Source: Micromonospora antibiotica (GTDB taxonomy: Bacteria; Actinomycetota; Actinomycetes; Mycobacteriales; Micromonosporaceae). Taken from it: a stretch of 64,000 bases of DNA. This document shows, piece by piece, positions 32,432-41,422 of the stretch. The first letter of the stretch is position 1. Every line of letters begins with the position of its first letter. The DNA lies in contig NZ_JAGFWR010000002.1 of the NCBI RefSeq assembly GCF_017599305.1, forward strand, positions 434,001 through 498,000, in the 5' to 3' direction. Below the pieces are notes generated by a model that was not told where the DNA came from, searched no databases, and was given only the letters and a program-made list of their open reading frames with translations. The position numbers were made by a program, and so were the translations under genes.

Positions 32432-34576
32432 GTGAACGGGCTTGGGCGTACGGCAGGGCCGACGGGCGGCAACGGCTTCGACCGGGTGCCGGCCACCCGT
32501 CGTTTCGACCCCCGCCGACACCGCCGCATCGCCGGGCTGTTCGACCTGTGGTTGGCACCCGGGCCGGGCGGACGGCTGGTGGTGCCCACCGACCCCGGTC
32601 GACCGCTCGACGCCCGGGCCGTGGCCACCCTGGTCCGGCACGGCGCGGACGCGGCACAGGACGTGCGGATCCTCGCCGACGACGGAGCCCGGCACGTCGA
32701 ACTGTTCACCGAGGTGGCCGGCCTGCTCGGCCACGACGTGCTGGTCAGCCCGGACGGGTCCGACATCCGGCACGCCACGGAGCGCACGACCGGCCCGGCA
32801 ACCCGGTCGACCACCGACGGCGGGCCGCTGGACGCCGTGCCGCTGGACCGGGTGACCCGCCAGCCGATGGACTGGCTCGTGCTCCAACCACCGGATCTCG
32901 CCACCTCGCTGCCCGGCTGGTTCGCGGTGGACGACGGTCTGGTCCGCCCCCGTACCGGGGTGGTGGGCCTGCCGCTGCCGGACGGTCTCGCCCTTGCCAC
33001 CCGGGCCGACTTCGTCACCAGACGGGCCACCGCGCACCGGCTGGGCGCGTCGACCGGGGTGGTCACCGTGGCCGTCACGGCCCGGTCCGGGGGTTTCCTG
33101 GTCGGCAACTACAGCGGCACCCAGGACGTGCACAGCGGCGGGCAGCTCGCCGCGGTCCTCGGCGACCTCCCGCTCTACGGCGCGGACCTGCGGCTCTGGC
33201 TGACCTGGCCGTCCGACGCCGACGAACAGGCCCGGCTCGTCACCCAGGTCGTCGAGCTGGCCGAGACGACCGGTGCCACCGTCTGGACCCCACCCCCCGG
33301 TGGTCGGGCCGAGCTGATCGACGACCGCCGTGACCTGCGCTCCTTCGACCCGGCCGGCGCGATCGCCGCCTGGCAGGCCCACCGACCGAGGTACGCCGAC
33401 GGGCCGGCCACCCTCGACGCGACCCCCGACGGGCTGCTGGTGTCCCGGCTGGACCGGCAGCGGATCGTGATGGCGTCGGCCACCGGCGGGACCGTCGACA
33501 CCACCCCAGTGTCCGACCGTCCGCCGGCGGACCGGGCCGGCGAACCTGACGGCGTCGACACCGGGGGCCCGACGGCGGACCGTCCCGCGCCCTCGACCTC
33601 GACCCCCGCCACCGCACCCGCCCCGGCACCGGCCGGCACCACCGTCGGGTCCGCGGCGGAGCAGCCGGCCGTGGCCCTGCCCCGCCCCGCACTCGTCACC
33701 GACAACCGCCGGGCTGCGGACTACGGTCCACCCTGGTTGCGGCGGGGCCAGCAGGTCAACGCCGAGGCGTTCGAGGCGTTCGTCCTCGCCGAGGGTGATC
33801 CGGCCCGCGCCGTCACCGACGGTGTGCCGAGCGTCGAGTTGTTCCTGGCCGCTTTCCTCGATCCCCGGTCGGCCCCGGCCGGCAGCGACCTGCTGCGGGT
33901 CCGGATCGGCCCCGGCGGCGCCGTCGCCATGGCGGTGCTGCGTACCCACGTCCCGGCGCGGTTCAAGTACGTCCTGGGCAGCCCCGACACCTACCTGCTG
34001 CCGGCCGCCCGGCTGGACCGGGTCCGGCTGGTGGGCGGGTTCCGGTCCGACGGGCACGGCCGGCTGCTGCCCACCGTGGACGCCGACGGCGAACCACTGC
34101 GGATCCGGCCCGCGCCCACCAGCCGCTCGGTCGCCGGGCTACCCCACGACGTCCGCCGCTGGCCCGGATTCGGCACCCGGACGGCGTACGCCCTGCTGCC
34201 GGCCAGGTCACGGGGGCTGCCCCGGGGCTGGTTGCCGTTGCACCAACAGCGGCCCGTGGCCCGGCCGGGCCGGTTGCTGGTGGAGGTCCGGGTGCCGGCC
34301 GGCCGCACCGTCGACGTCGACGCCACCCACACCGCGCTGACCGGGTTGCCCCTGGCCCGGACCAGGGTCGCGCGGCTGCACCACGCGGGGGTGGCGCTGG
34401 TCCTCGGCAGCCGGTCGTACGACCGGATCGTGGTACAGCGCGCCTACCGTGCGCAGGGCGGCGGGTGGCAACGGATCGGGGATCTCACCCCCGGCCCGCT
34501 GCCGTCCGTCGTCGCCGGCCTTCAGTCCGCCGTACCGGCCCGGGTGGTCGACCCGCCGCCGGTCGACGCCACCTGA
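32432..34576 (+). CDS. Large hypothetical protein of the pseudo-mycosin island
   Basis: A 714-residue protein that I do not recognise. GTG 32432 is a best guess; the ribosome binding site is weak. It has no signal peptide and no membrane helix, so it should be cytosolic. Residues about 25-345 form one folded part (LFDLWLAPGPGGRLVVPTD; DWLVLQPPDLATSLPGWFAVDDGLVRP; GGFLVGNYSGTQDVHSGG). A Pro/Ala/Thr linker spans about 350-420. Residues about 425-714 form a second part (NAEAFEAFVLAEGDPARAV; PARFKYVLGSPDTYLLPAARLDRVRLVGGFRSDG; GRLLVEVRVPAGRTVDVDATHTALTGLP). Its end overlaps the convergent LysM-membrane gene by 55 bases, which ties it physically to that gene. Confidence 0.75.
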   Translation: MNGLGRTAGPTGGNGFDRVPATRRFDPRRHRRIAGLFDLWLAPGPGGRLVVPTDPGRPLDARAVATLVRHGADAAQDVRILADDGARHVELFTEVAGLLGHDVLVSPDGSDIRHATERTTGPATRSTTDGGPLDAVPLDRVTRQPMDWLVLQPPDLATSLPGWFAVDDGLVRPRTGVVGLPLPDGLALATRADFVTRRATAHRLGASTGVVTVAVTARSGGFLVGNYSGTQDVHSGGQLAAVLGDLPLYGADLRLWLTWPSDADEQARLVTQVVELAETTGATVWTPPPGGRAELIDDRRDLRSFDPAGAIAAWQAHRPRYADGPATLDATPDGLLVSRLDRQRIVMASATGGTVDTTPVSDRPPADRAGEPDGVDTGGPTADRPAPSTSTPATAPAPAPAGTTVGSAAEQPAVALPRPALVTDNRRAADYGPPWLRRGQQVNAEAFEAFVLAEGDPARAVTDGVPSVELFLAAFLDPRSAPAGSDLLRVRIGPGGAVAMAVLRTHVPARFKYVLGSPDTYLLPAARLDRVRLVGGFRSDGHGRLLPTVDADGEPLRIRPAPTSRSVAGLPHDVRRWPGFGTRTAYALLPARSRGLPRGWLPLHQQRPVARPGRLLVEVRVPAGRTVDVDATHTALTGLPLARTRVARLHHAGVALVLGSRSYDRIVVQRAYRAQGGGWQRIGDLTPGPLPSVVAGLQSAVPARVVDPPPVDAT

Positions 34577-36699
34577 ACCGACCACCGGCCGGCGGGCACC
34601 GGCCCGATCACCACCGGCACGCACCGTCCCCCGCTCTCCGTGGCGAGTCGACGCGCCCCGGCCAGTTCCGCACCCGCCAGACCGGGCGTGAACACCACGT
34701 ACGGCGGGGCGGGGTTCACGTCGGGAGCGGGGGCCGCCGGTAACCCGGGCAGCGCACGGCAGCCCTCCGGGGCCTGCGCACCGAGCACCCCACCCACCGT
34801 GGCCACCCCGATCCCGGCGGACCGTAGCCGGCGGGCGAAGAGGGCTGCGGTGTCTCGGCAGTCGTCGGTCCCGCCGACGAGGGTGAGCACGTCGGGTGCC
34901 CGGCCCAGGTCGACGTGCAGCCGCCAGGGTCCCCGGTGCCCCAGCACCAGCGGCAGGGTCGCCGGCGGCGCGGCCTCGTCCGGGCCGAGCCAGGCGTAGG
35001 GGGGCGCACCCCGGCCCGCCGCCACCCCGACCAACCGGACCTGGATCGGCCCGAGTTCGGTTTCCAGCTCGGTGCTGAGGTAGGGGACCTCGTTGCCGCC
35101 CGGCACCGTCGGCCGGGGCAGCTCGGGTACGGCAGGCGGGGCGACCGGCGTGCCGGTGACCGGACGGGCCGGGGCCGGCGCACCCGACGGCTCCGGAAGC
35201 CCTGATGGCTCCGACGCACCCGACGGCTCCGACGCCTCGACCGTCGCCAGGTCCACCGGGGTCGGTCGAGGCGGTGCCGACTGCGGTGACCGGGGCGGCC
35301 AGACCGGCTTCGCCGGGAGCACCGGAACCGGGAGTGCCGGTGCGGCGGGGGGCGTGGCCCCTGCGGGCTCCGCAGCGCCGGTGCCGGGCGCACGCTGCAC
35401 TGTCGGCTCCGATGGCACCGGCGGAGCCGTGGCCGGTACCGGGACCGGGCGCTGCGGGGGCGACGTCCGGGCCAGTGACGCCACGGCTGATGACGCCGGG
35501 GCCGGTGACGCCGGGATCGGTGGCTGGATCGGCAGCGACGGTGTCGGTGACGCGGTGGCCGGTGACGGTGCCGGGACCGCCAGGGTCGGTGGGGACGCTA
35601 GTGACGGTACCGCCGGGGCCGGGGCCGGGGCCGGGGATGACGGTGCCGGGACCGCCAGGGTCGGGGGGGACGCTGGTGACGGTACCGGCGGGGCCGGGGA
35701 TGACGGTGCCGGTGGGAGCGGTGACGGCTGGGGGGCGGAGGGCGGCTGGGGGGCGAAGGGCGGTGCCGGCGGGAGCGGCCCGGCGACCGGGGATGGCGGG
35801 GCCGGCCGGGTGACGGGCGGCGGTGGGATCGGCCGGGTGACCGGCGGTGGCAGCGGCGGGGTCGGTCGGGGCGCCACGGCCACCGGAGCCGGCCGGGGCG
35901 CTGCGGCCACCGGAGCCGCTCGGGGTGCCGTAGCCGGGGCCGGCCCACTGGTAGGCGGTGGTGGGGTGTCCACGTCGCCGACCGCCGGGCCGGCGGCGAG
36001 TTCGGCGGGGGTCGGGGTGTGGTGCCGCTGCGGCGGCCACGGCCCGTCGTCCTCCAGCACCACCCGGCGGCTCCCGCCCCGCCGCAGCAGCATCACCGCC
36101 ACCGCCGCGAAGAAGACCGCCAGCAGCCCGGCGGTACCCCGGATCAGCAGCGGGCTCAGCGGGCCGGCCGCCGCCGGGCCGTCGGGGGGTCGGGCGACCG
36201 CCCGGGTGCCCGCCTGCGCCGGGGTGGTGGCGGGCCGGGGCGCAGCGGACGTCGTCGCCCGTGGGGTCGGGCTGGGACGCGCCGGGGTCGTGGCCGGGGC
36301 GCTCGGAGCCGGCGGACGCGGGGCGGACGGGCCGAGCTGCGGCAGTCGTCCGATCCGTACCCCCTGGCCCTTCGCGTCCCGGGGCAACACGAGCTGCCAG
36401 CCGGGGCGCAGGACCACGCCGTCGGTGAACGTCTCGCCGTCCGGTTGGGCCCGCCCCGCGTTCAGCTCGACGATCTCCCGGAACCGGTTACCGTTGCCGA
36501 GGGTACGCAGCGCGATGGCGTAGAGGTACTCCCGCTGACCGTCGACGGGTGGCCCGACCACGTAGTACCGGCCGGTCTCGGCGGGCACCGCACGTACCGG
36601 CCCCGCCGGAACGACCAGCACGATCCCGACCAGCAGCACCGTGACAAAGGCTCGCCGCATCCCCACCATCGCTCTCCACACCCTTGGTCCCACCGACAT
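34522..36699 (-). CDS. Membrane protein with LysM-like module and long Pro-rich region
   Basis: A 725-residue protein. The ATG at 36699 has its purine-rich stretch directly adjacent; ATG 36669 or 36660 may be the true start, since the signal-like sequence begins MRRAFVTVLLVGIVLVV. Residues about 40-125 are a LysM-like module closely related to that of the pseudo-mycosin (LYAIALRTLGNGNRFREIVELNAGRAQPDGE; LRPGWQLVLPRDAKGQGV). One membrane helix follows (LIRGTAGLLAVFFAAVAVMLL). The cytoplasmic side has about 300 residues of Pro/Ala/Ser low complexity with tandem repeats, then a folded C-terminal domain (ETELGPIQVRLVGVAAG; WRLHVDLGRAPDVLTLVGGTDDCRDTAALFARRL). The function is unknown; a link between wall and cytoplasm is suggested by topology. 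Confidence 0.8.
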   Translation of the reverse strand: MSVGPRVWRAMVGMRRAFVTVLLVGIVLVVPAGPVRAVPAETGRYYVVGPPVDGQREYLYAIALRTLGNGNRFREIVELNAGRAQPDGETFTDGVVLRPGWQLVLPRDAKGQGVRIGRLPQLGPSAPRPPAPSAPATTPARPSPTPRATTSAAPRPATTPAQAGTRAVARPPDGPAAAGPLSPLLIRGTAGLLAVFFAAVAVMLLRRGGSRRVVLEDDGPWPPQRHHTPTPAELAAGPAVGDVDTPPPPTSGPAPATAPRAAPVAAAPRPAPVAVAPRPTPPLPPPVTRPIPPPPVTRPAPPSPVAGPLPPAPPFAPQPPSAPQPSPLPPAPSSPAPPVPSPASPPTLAVPAPSSPAPAPAPAVPSLASPPTLAVPAPSPATASPTPSLPIQPPIPASPAPASSAVASLARTSPPQRPVPVPATAPPVPSEPTVQRAPGTGAAEPAGATPPAAPALPVPVLPAKPVWPPRSPQSAPPRPTPVDLATVEASEPSGASEPSGLPEPSGAPAPARPVTGTPVAPPAVPELPRPTVPGGNEVPYLSTELETELGPIQVRLVGVAAGRGAPPYAWLGPDEAAPPATLPLVLGHRGPWRLHVDLGRAPDVLTLVGGTDDCRDTAALFARRLRSAGIGVATVGGVLGAQAPEGCRALPGLPAAPAPDVNPAPPYVVFTPGLAGAELAGARRLATESGGRCVPVVIGPVPAGRWSVQVASTGGGSTTRAGTAD
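35562..35685 (-). repeat. About 74-bp tandem coding repeat in the Pro-rich linker
   Basis: A stretch of about 50 bases beginning TGACGGTGCCGGGACCGCCA occurs at about 35563-35611 and again at about 35637-35685 with a few changes. It encodes the repeated SLASPPTLAVPAPS / SPASPPTLAVPAPS segment. Slippage or unequal exchange would change linker length. Confidence 0.65.
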
Positions 36700-36859
36700 C
36701 CTCCCGTCCCGGTCCCCTTCTACGAACCGGGGTGCCGACGGTTCAACCGGAGGGCGATCGGCCTGCGCGCCGGACGGACGGGCCGCCGGACCATCCCACT
36801 TCCACCGGTGGTACGCCGCCCGCGCGGACGTGGTCCGGGGGCCGTGCCAGGATGTGGCG

Positions 36860-37345
36860 GTGTCGTATCCCCCTCAGCCGTCGTACCCGGCCGCGCCCGG
36901 CGGCGTCACGCCGATGATCGCCTACCCCCACCCGATCCCGCCGCCCCCGGGGCACGCGGTGCTGACCGTCTCGGTCAACCGGGGGCCGTACCTGGTGCCC
37001 GCCCCCTCCACGAGCCGGTTCAAGGTCGACGGCCGGTTGGTGGCGATCCCGGGCGAGGGCACCTGGTACGTGGCCGTCCCGGCCGGGCCGCACGACGTCC
37101 GCTACACCGACTTCATGGGCATCCCCGTCATCACCACCGCGCTGGTCACCCAGCCGGGGGTGGTGTACCCGTTGTCGTTCCGCTTCGGCGGCTGGCGCAA
37201 CCGGGTCCACGACGGGCAGGGCACCGACGTGACGAAGTTCGGCATGTGGTCGAACTACAGCATCCTGCTCGTCACGCTGGCCGTGCTGGGGGTGCTCTGC
37301 TGCGGTGGCTTCGGCCTCGTCGCGGCGTTCTCCACGTCGCCCTGA
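36860..37345 (+). CDS. Small protein with Pro/Tyr-rich N-terminus and C-terminal membrane helix
   Basis: A 161-residue protein starting at GTG 36860. Residues 1-35 are Pro/Tyr-rich (SYPPQPSYPAAPGG). Residues about 40-120 form a beta-rich domain (LTVSVNRGPYLVPAPSTSRFKVDGRLVAIPGEGTWYVAVPAGPHDV) that reads like a PEGA-type or similar small beta-sandwich. A C-terminal helix (YSILLVTLAVLGVLCCGGFGLVAAF) anchors it with the domain on the cytoplasmic side. I know no function. It is divergent from the LysM-membrane gene and may belong to the same island. Confidence 0.75.
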   Translation: MSYPPQPSYPAAPGGVTPMIAYPHPIPPPPGHAVLTVSVNRGPYLVPAPSTSRFKVDGRLVAIPGEGTWYVAVPAGPHDVRYTDFMGIPVITTALVTQPGVVYPLSFRFGGWRNRVHDGQGTDVTKFGMWSNYSILLVTLAVLGVLCCGGFGLVAAFSTSP

Positions 37346-37363
37346 CCGTCGCGCCGGCCGGGG

Positions 37364-37390
37364 CCGGTACGGGGTCGCAGCCCGTACCGG
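37364..37390. terminator. Perfect hairpin between convergent genes
   Basis: CCGGTACGGG (37364-37373) pairs with CCCGTACCGG (37381-37390) across seven bases. It sits between the rightward membrane-protein gene and the stop of the leftward pyridoxal kinase gene. Confidence 0.75.
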
Positions 37391-37392
37391 GG

Positions 37393-38244
37393 TCAGCGCA
37401 GCCGGCGCGCGACGAACCTGGTCGGCGGGTCGGCGATGGCGTCCTGGGCCGCGACCAGCTGGATCTCCCGGGTGCCCGCCGCGAGGGTACGCTCCAGCAC
37501 GGTGAAGACCGAGGCGATGGTCCGTTCCAGGGCGATCGCCGGTGAGCCCGTGGTGCGCAGGTGGGCCAGGTAGAGCGCGGCGGTGACATCGCCGCCGCCG
37601 TTAGGACTGATCGGCAGCAGCGGCGTGGTCACCGCCCAGGCACCCTCGTCCGAGACCGCCACCACCTCCAGCGAGCCGGCCGGCACGTCGTCGTGCAGCA
37701 CGCTGGTGACCAGGACGTCGCGGGGGCCGGTGGCGCGGACCACGTCGACGGCGTCCAGCACGGCGGTCAGCGAGGTGGTCGTCCGGCCGGCGAGGAAGTC
37801 CAACTCGAAGTGGTTCGGGGTGATGATGTCGGCCCGCGGGACCACCACGTCGCGCAGATACTCCGGGATGCCCGGCCGGACGAACATCCCGCGGCCGGTG
37901 TCGCCCATCACCGGGTCGCAGCAGTACACCGCGTCCGGGTTGGCGGCCCGGACCCGGTCGGCCGCGTCGAGGATCACCGCACCCATCGCCGGGTCGCCCT
38001 GGTAGCCCGACAGCACCGCGTCGGCGGTGCCGAGCACCCCACGGTCGGCGATGCCCTCGATCACCTCCGCCACGTCGGCCGGGGCCAGCAACGGCCCGCG
38101 CCACGCACCGTAGCCGGTGTGGTTGGAGAAGTGCACGGTGAGCACCGGCCAGACCTCGTGCCCGAGGCGCTGGAGGGGGAACACGGCCGCCGAGTTGCCG
38201 ACGTGACCGTAGGCGACCGAGGACTGGATGGACAGGATCTTCAC
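37393..38244 (-). CDS. pdxY: Pyridoxal kinase
   Basis: A 283-residue PfkB-superfamily kinase that phosphorylates pyridoxal to pyridoxal 5'-phosphate in the B6 salvage path. The GTG at 38244 is chosen because the protein then begins VKILSIQSSVAYGHVGNSAAVFPLQRLG, the normal PdxY N-terminus. Further signatures are VLSGYQGD, CDPVMGDTGRGMFV, ITPNHFELDFL, and the C-terminal nucleotide and catalytic loop NGGGDVTAALYLAHL, where the usual GTGD reads NGGGD and the catalytic Asp is kept. It has no metabolic partner nearby and stands alone. Confidence 0.92.
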   Translation of the reverse strand: MKILSIQSSVAYGHVGNSAAVFPLQRLGHEVWPVLTVHFSNHTGYGAWRGPLLAPADVAEVIEGIADRGVLGTADAVLSGYQGDPAMGAVILDAADRVRAANPDAVYCCDPVMGDTGRGMFVRPGIPEYLRDVVVPRADIITPNHFELDFLAGRTTTSLTAVLDAVDVVRATGPRDVLVTSVLHDDVPAGSLEVVAVSDEGAWAVTTPLLPISPNGGGDVTAALYLAHLRTTGSPAIALERTIASVFTVLERTLAAGTREIQLVAAQDAIADPPTRFVARRLR

Positions 38245-38419
38245 CGGCCCATCATGGCCGCTGCCACCGACACCCCGGGTACGGGCCCTCCGATTCGCCC
38301 CGGCCGGGCCCACCGGTTCACCCCCGCCGGACAGCCCGGCCGGCTGACGCCTGTGGGCCCGGCTGCCGGGATCACCCGCCGGGTCGGCAATCCCGGGGAC
38401 CGGTCGCCGGGGCCGGCGC

Positions 38420-40489
38420 TCAGCCCAGGTCGAGGGTGTACTGCGCGGTGTGCACCTGACCGTCGACCTGGAAGTCGAAGAACGCGCGGTACCGGCCGGT
38501 GCTCGGGGCGGTCAGCCAGAACCGGACCGTCCCGTCCACCAGCTCCGGCTCGGGGTGGACGTGCACGTAGCCCAGGTCACCCTCCCGCACCACGACCAGG
38601 TGCCCGTACGCCCCCAGGTAGCGCTCCAGCCGGGACGGCTCGACCCCGTCGGGCCGGAAGGACAGCGGCACCGTCACGCCCACCGTCGGCGTACCGGTCA
38701 TGGTCACCGTGAACGGGCCGGCCGTCGACTGCTGCGCGGCGGGCGGCAGCGGGGCCGGAGTGTGCGCGCCGGGCACCTGGTGGTCGACGCCCAGCACCAG
38801 CGGCACCGTTTTGCCGTCGACGCCGGTCACCGAGAAGTCGGCGTAGATGCGGTAGCCGCCGGGTCGGGCCAGCGTCAGCGGGACCGTCCAGGTGCCGTCC
38901 GCCGCCATGGTGGGATGCAGGTGCTGGTAGCCGCTCAGGTCGCGGCCCACCACGACCAGGTGCAGTTGCTTGTCGTGGACGACCGCGAAGCGGGTCGCCG
39001 GCTGACCGTCGGCACCGACGATCCGGAACCGGTAGTCCGTGCGTACCCCCGCTGGTTGGGTCCTGGCCTGCGGCTGCACGGTGTAGCCGCCGGAGTTCAC
39101 CGACAACCCGGTCACCTGCGCCTGTGTCGCGCCGTCACCGGGATGGGTGTGCGCTCCGGTGCCGGGTCCGTGCTGGTGCCCGTCCCCCGCCGACAGCGCC
39201 GCCCCGGTGACCGGCGGCGCTGTCGCGCTGCGGTCGGCGGGCCGGGTGCCGGAGCCGAGCCGGCCGAGCCCGAACCCGGCCAGCAGTGCGACCACCAGCC
39301 CTCCGACGAGCAGCGCGAGGCCGGTGTTGCCCAGCCGGGTGCCCCGTTCCGCTGCCGTCCCGGCCACGGCGGGTCCCGCCTCGGCCGTGATGGGTACCGC
39401 CCCGGTGGCGGGCGCGACCGTGCTGGCTGCGGCTCCCCTGGTGCCTGCTGCCGCCTTGACGCCTGATGCCGCCTTGGCGCCTGATGCCGCCTTGGTGGCG
39501 GGGGCGGCCTTGGCGGCGGGGGCGGCCTTGGCGGGTGCCACCTCGGTGGCGGTGGGTGCCGGCACCGGCTCGGTGACCCCCGCGCGCGGGGCAGCGGGAC
39601 GGTTCGCCCCCCGGCGACCGCGCGCCGTCGTCGACCGGGTCGGGCGGGCCCCGGCGGCGGACCGGGCGACCGACCCCCGGCTGCGGGGCCGGCCACCGGC
39701 GCGGCCGGCGGGCCGGGCAGCCGGGACCGGGCGACGCCGCCAGGCCGCGAAGCCGACCGCCGCCACGACCAGCACCGCGCCGCCGGCCCAGGCCAGCCAC
39801 CCGAGGTCGTTCTCGTCGCTGCCGGGGGTGGCGGCGGCCGGCGGGGCCGCGGCGGTGGCGGCCGTCGAGGGGGCCGGTGGGACCGCGGAGGCCGGCCCGC
39901 CCGGAGCTGCGCCGCCGGTGTGGCCGGAGGTGGCGTGCTGCTCGGCGGCGGCCAACAACGCCGGGTCCGGCTGGTCGACCGGTGGCCGCCAGCCCTGCGG
40001 GGCGGCCGTCGCCCGCCCGGTGTACCGGAAACTCATGGTGCCCCGCACCGGCTCGCCGTCCGAGGCCACCGACAGGTAGCTCACCGCGTACTGCCCCGCC
40101 GCCGGCAGGTGGGCCAGGGTCACCACCGCCGGGAAACCCGTGCTGTACTCCTTCGGCTCGAACTTGCCGTCGACCAGCAGGTACTCCCGGACCGGCTTGT
40201 CCAGGGGCCGGGGTGAGCCCTGCCGCCAGCCGTTGTCGACCCGACCACCCCCGGGGCCGGTGACGGTGAAGTAGGCGTTGGCGGCGACCTGCTCGGTGAA
40301 GTACAGCTCCACCTCCGTCAGCGCCTCGCTCACCGTGGCGTCGGCCGCCGGAGTGGACATCGCCAGCGTGCCGTGTGCCTGGGCCGGCCGGGCGGTGGGG
40401 AGCAGGACGACCGCCGAGGCGAGCACGAACGCGAGGAGGCCCGCGAGGGCACGCCCGGTGGGCCCGGTGGCTGGAGGGGAACAGCGCAT
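38420..40489 (-). CDS. Large CopC-type copper protein with extra membrane and C-terminal domains
   Basis: A 689-residue exported membrane protein, unusual for its length. The signal peptide ends at QAHG; the mature protein starts with His as in CopC. Residues about 39-145 are a CopC domain (HGTLAMSTPAADATVSEALTEVELYFTEQVAANAYFTV; GQYAVSYLSVASDGEPVRGTMSFRY). A membrane helix near 230-250 and a second near 385-405 bracket an Ala/Lys/Pro-rich segment (AKAAPAAKAAPATKAAS). The C-terminal 250 residues carry two His-rich beta units (YQHLHPTMAADGTWTVPL; GYVHVHPEPELVDGTVRFWL) that could bind metal. It is divergent from the ECF sigma gene that leads the copper block and may be in its regulon. Confidence 0.85.
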   Translation of the reverse strand: MRCSPPATGPTGRALAGLLAFVLASAVVLLPTARPAQAHGTLAMSTPAADATVSEALTEVELYFTEQVAANAYFTVTGPGGGRVDNGWRQGSPRPLDKPVREYLLVDGKFEPKEYSTGFPAVVTLAHLPAAGQYAVSYLSVASDGEPVRGTMSFRYTGRATAAPQGWRPPVDQPDPALLAAAEQHATSGHTGGAAPGGPASAVPPAPSTAATAAAPPAAATPGSDENDLGWLAWAGGAVLVVAAVGFAAWRRRPVPAARPAGRAGGRPRSRGSVARSAAGARPTRSTTARGRRGANRPAAPRAGVTEPVPAPTATEVAPAKAAPAAKAAPATKAASGAKAASGVKAAAGTRGAAASTVAPATGAVPITAEAGPAVAGTAAERGTRLGNTGLALLVGGLVVALLAGFGLGRLGSGTRPADRSATAPPVTGAALSAGDGHQHGPGTGAHTHPGDGATQAQVTGLSVNSGGYTVQPQARTQPAGVRTDYRFRIVGADGQPATRFAVVHDKQLHLVVVGRDLSGYQHLHPTMAADGTWTVPLTLARPGGYRIYADFSVTGVDGKTVPLVLGVDHQVPGAHTPAPLPPAAQQSTAGPFTVTMTGTPTVGVTVPLSFRPDGVEPSRLERYLGAYGHLVVVREGDLGYVHVHPEPELVDGTVRFWLTAPSTGRYRAFFDFQVDGQVHTAQYTLDLG

Positions 40490-40786
40490 CGGATCATCCT
40501 CACGAAGAGTGGACTTCGATCAAGAGTTCACCAACTTTTTACGCAGATGGCAAAAGTTTTGGCCAGGACGTCCCAATCCCGACCCCGGATGATCAAAACT
40601 CGCCGCGGCGACGGCACCGCCCGACGCGGGACCGCGCCACCGGGTAAGGACGAGGTGATCCGTTGCCGGCTCCCGTCCGTACCAGTGGGCGAGGGTGACG
40701 CCGGGTATGCCGTACGCTCACCCGAGACCTACTACACCCCGTCGTTACGGTTGGCGGGCGTGCGCGACCGGACACGGAGGTAGCAG
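40490..40786. promoter_or_regulatory. Divergent control region between CopC-type and ECF sigma genes
   Basis: This 297-base region holds no gene. Bases about 40500-40565 are clearly AT-richer than their surroundings (with TTTTTACGC and AAAAGTTTTGG), fitting a promoter for the leftward CopC-type gene. The right half ends in GGAGGTAGCAG ahead of the sigma GTG. I see no clear metal-regulator operator. Confidence 0.5.
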
Positions 40787-41356
40787 GTGAGCGACGACGA
40801 CGCGGAGGTCACCGCGTGGGCGCTGGCCGCGGGTCGGGGTGACCGGGAGGCAGCAGCCCGGTTCATCCGGGCCACCCAGCAGCACGTACGACGGTTCGTC
40901 GCCCACCTGATCAGTCCGGCCGAGGCCGACGACCTCACCCAGGAGACGTACCTGCGGGCGATGCGGTCGCTGCCGTCGTTCGCCGCCCGGTCGTCGGCCC
41001 GGACCTGGCTGCTCGGCATCGCCCGGCGCACCGCCGTCGACCACGTACGGGCCGCCACGTCGCGCCCGCGCACCGTGCCGTTGTCCGAGTGGCACGACAC
41101 CCCGGACACCCGGGGCAGCGGCTTCGACGGCGAGGTGGTCCTCAACGACCTGCTGTTGGCCCTGCCCGCCGACCGTCGGGAGGCGTTCGTCGCCACCCAG
41201 GTCCTCGGCCTGTCCTACGCCGAGGCGGCCGAGGTGTGCGGCTGTCCGGTCGGCACCATCCGGTCCCGGGTCGCCCGGGCCCGGGAGGATCTCGTCGTGC
41301 TGGTCGAGGGCAACCCCCGCTCGATCCGCCGCCGGCCCGGAAGCGCCGCCGGCTGA
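40787..41356 (+). CDS. ECF sigma factor (SigC-like)
   Basis: A 189-residue ECF sigma factor starting at GTG 40787 with GGAGGTAG upstream. Region 2 reads FIRATQQHVRRFVAHLISPAEADDLTQETYLRAMRSLPSF and ARTWLLGIARRTAVDHVRA; region 4 reads LPADRREAFVATQVLGLSYAEAAEVCGCPVGTIRSRVARAREDL. It leads an operon with a zinc-finger membrane protein, a PCuAC chaperone and a DyP peroxidase. Mycobacterial SigC has been tied to copper supply, which fits this context; the equivalence is an inference. Confidence 0.92.
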   Translation: MSDDDAEVTAWALAAGRGDREAAARFIRATQQHVRRFVAHLISPAEADDLTQETYLRAMRSLPSFAARSSARTWLLGIARRTAVDHVRAATSRPRTVPLSEWHDTPDTRGSGFDGEVVLNDLLLALPADRREAFVATQVLGLSYAEAAEVCGCPVGTIRSRVARAREDLVVLVEGNPRSIRRRPGSAAG

Positions 41357-41422
41357 CCGCTGACCTGGGTCGCGACCACGGTCCACGGGAACCAGCAGGC
41401 CCCCCGGTCCGACTACCGGTAC

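Noticed and set aside
30659..36699. A complete type VII (ESX) secretion locus
   Set aside because: Only a mycosin-like protein is present. No EccB, EccC, EccD, EccE or WXG100-type gene can be recognised around it.
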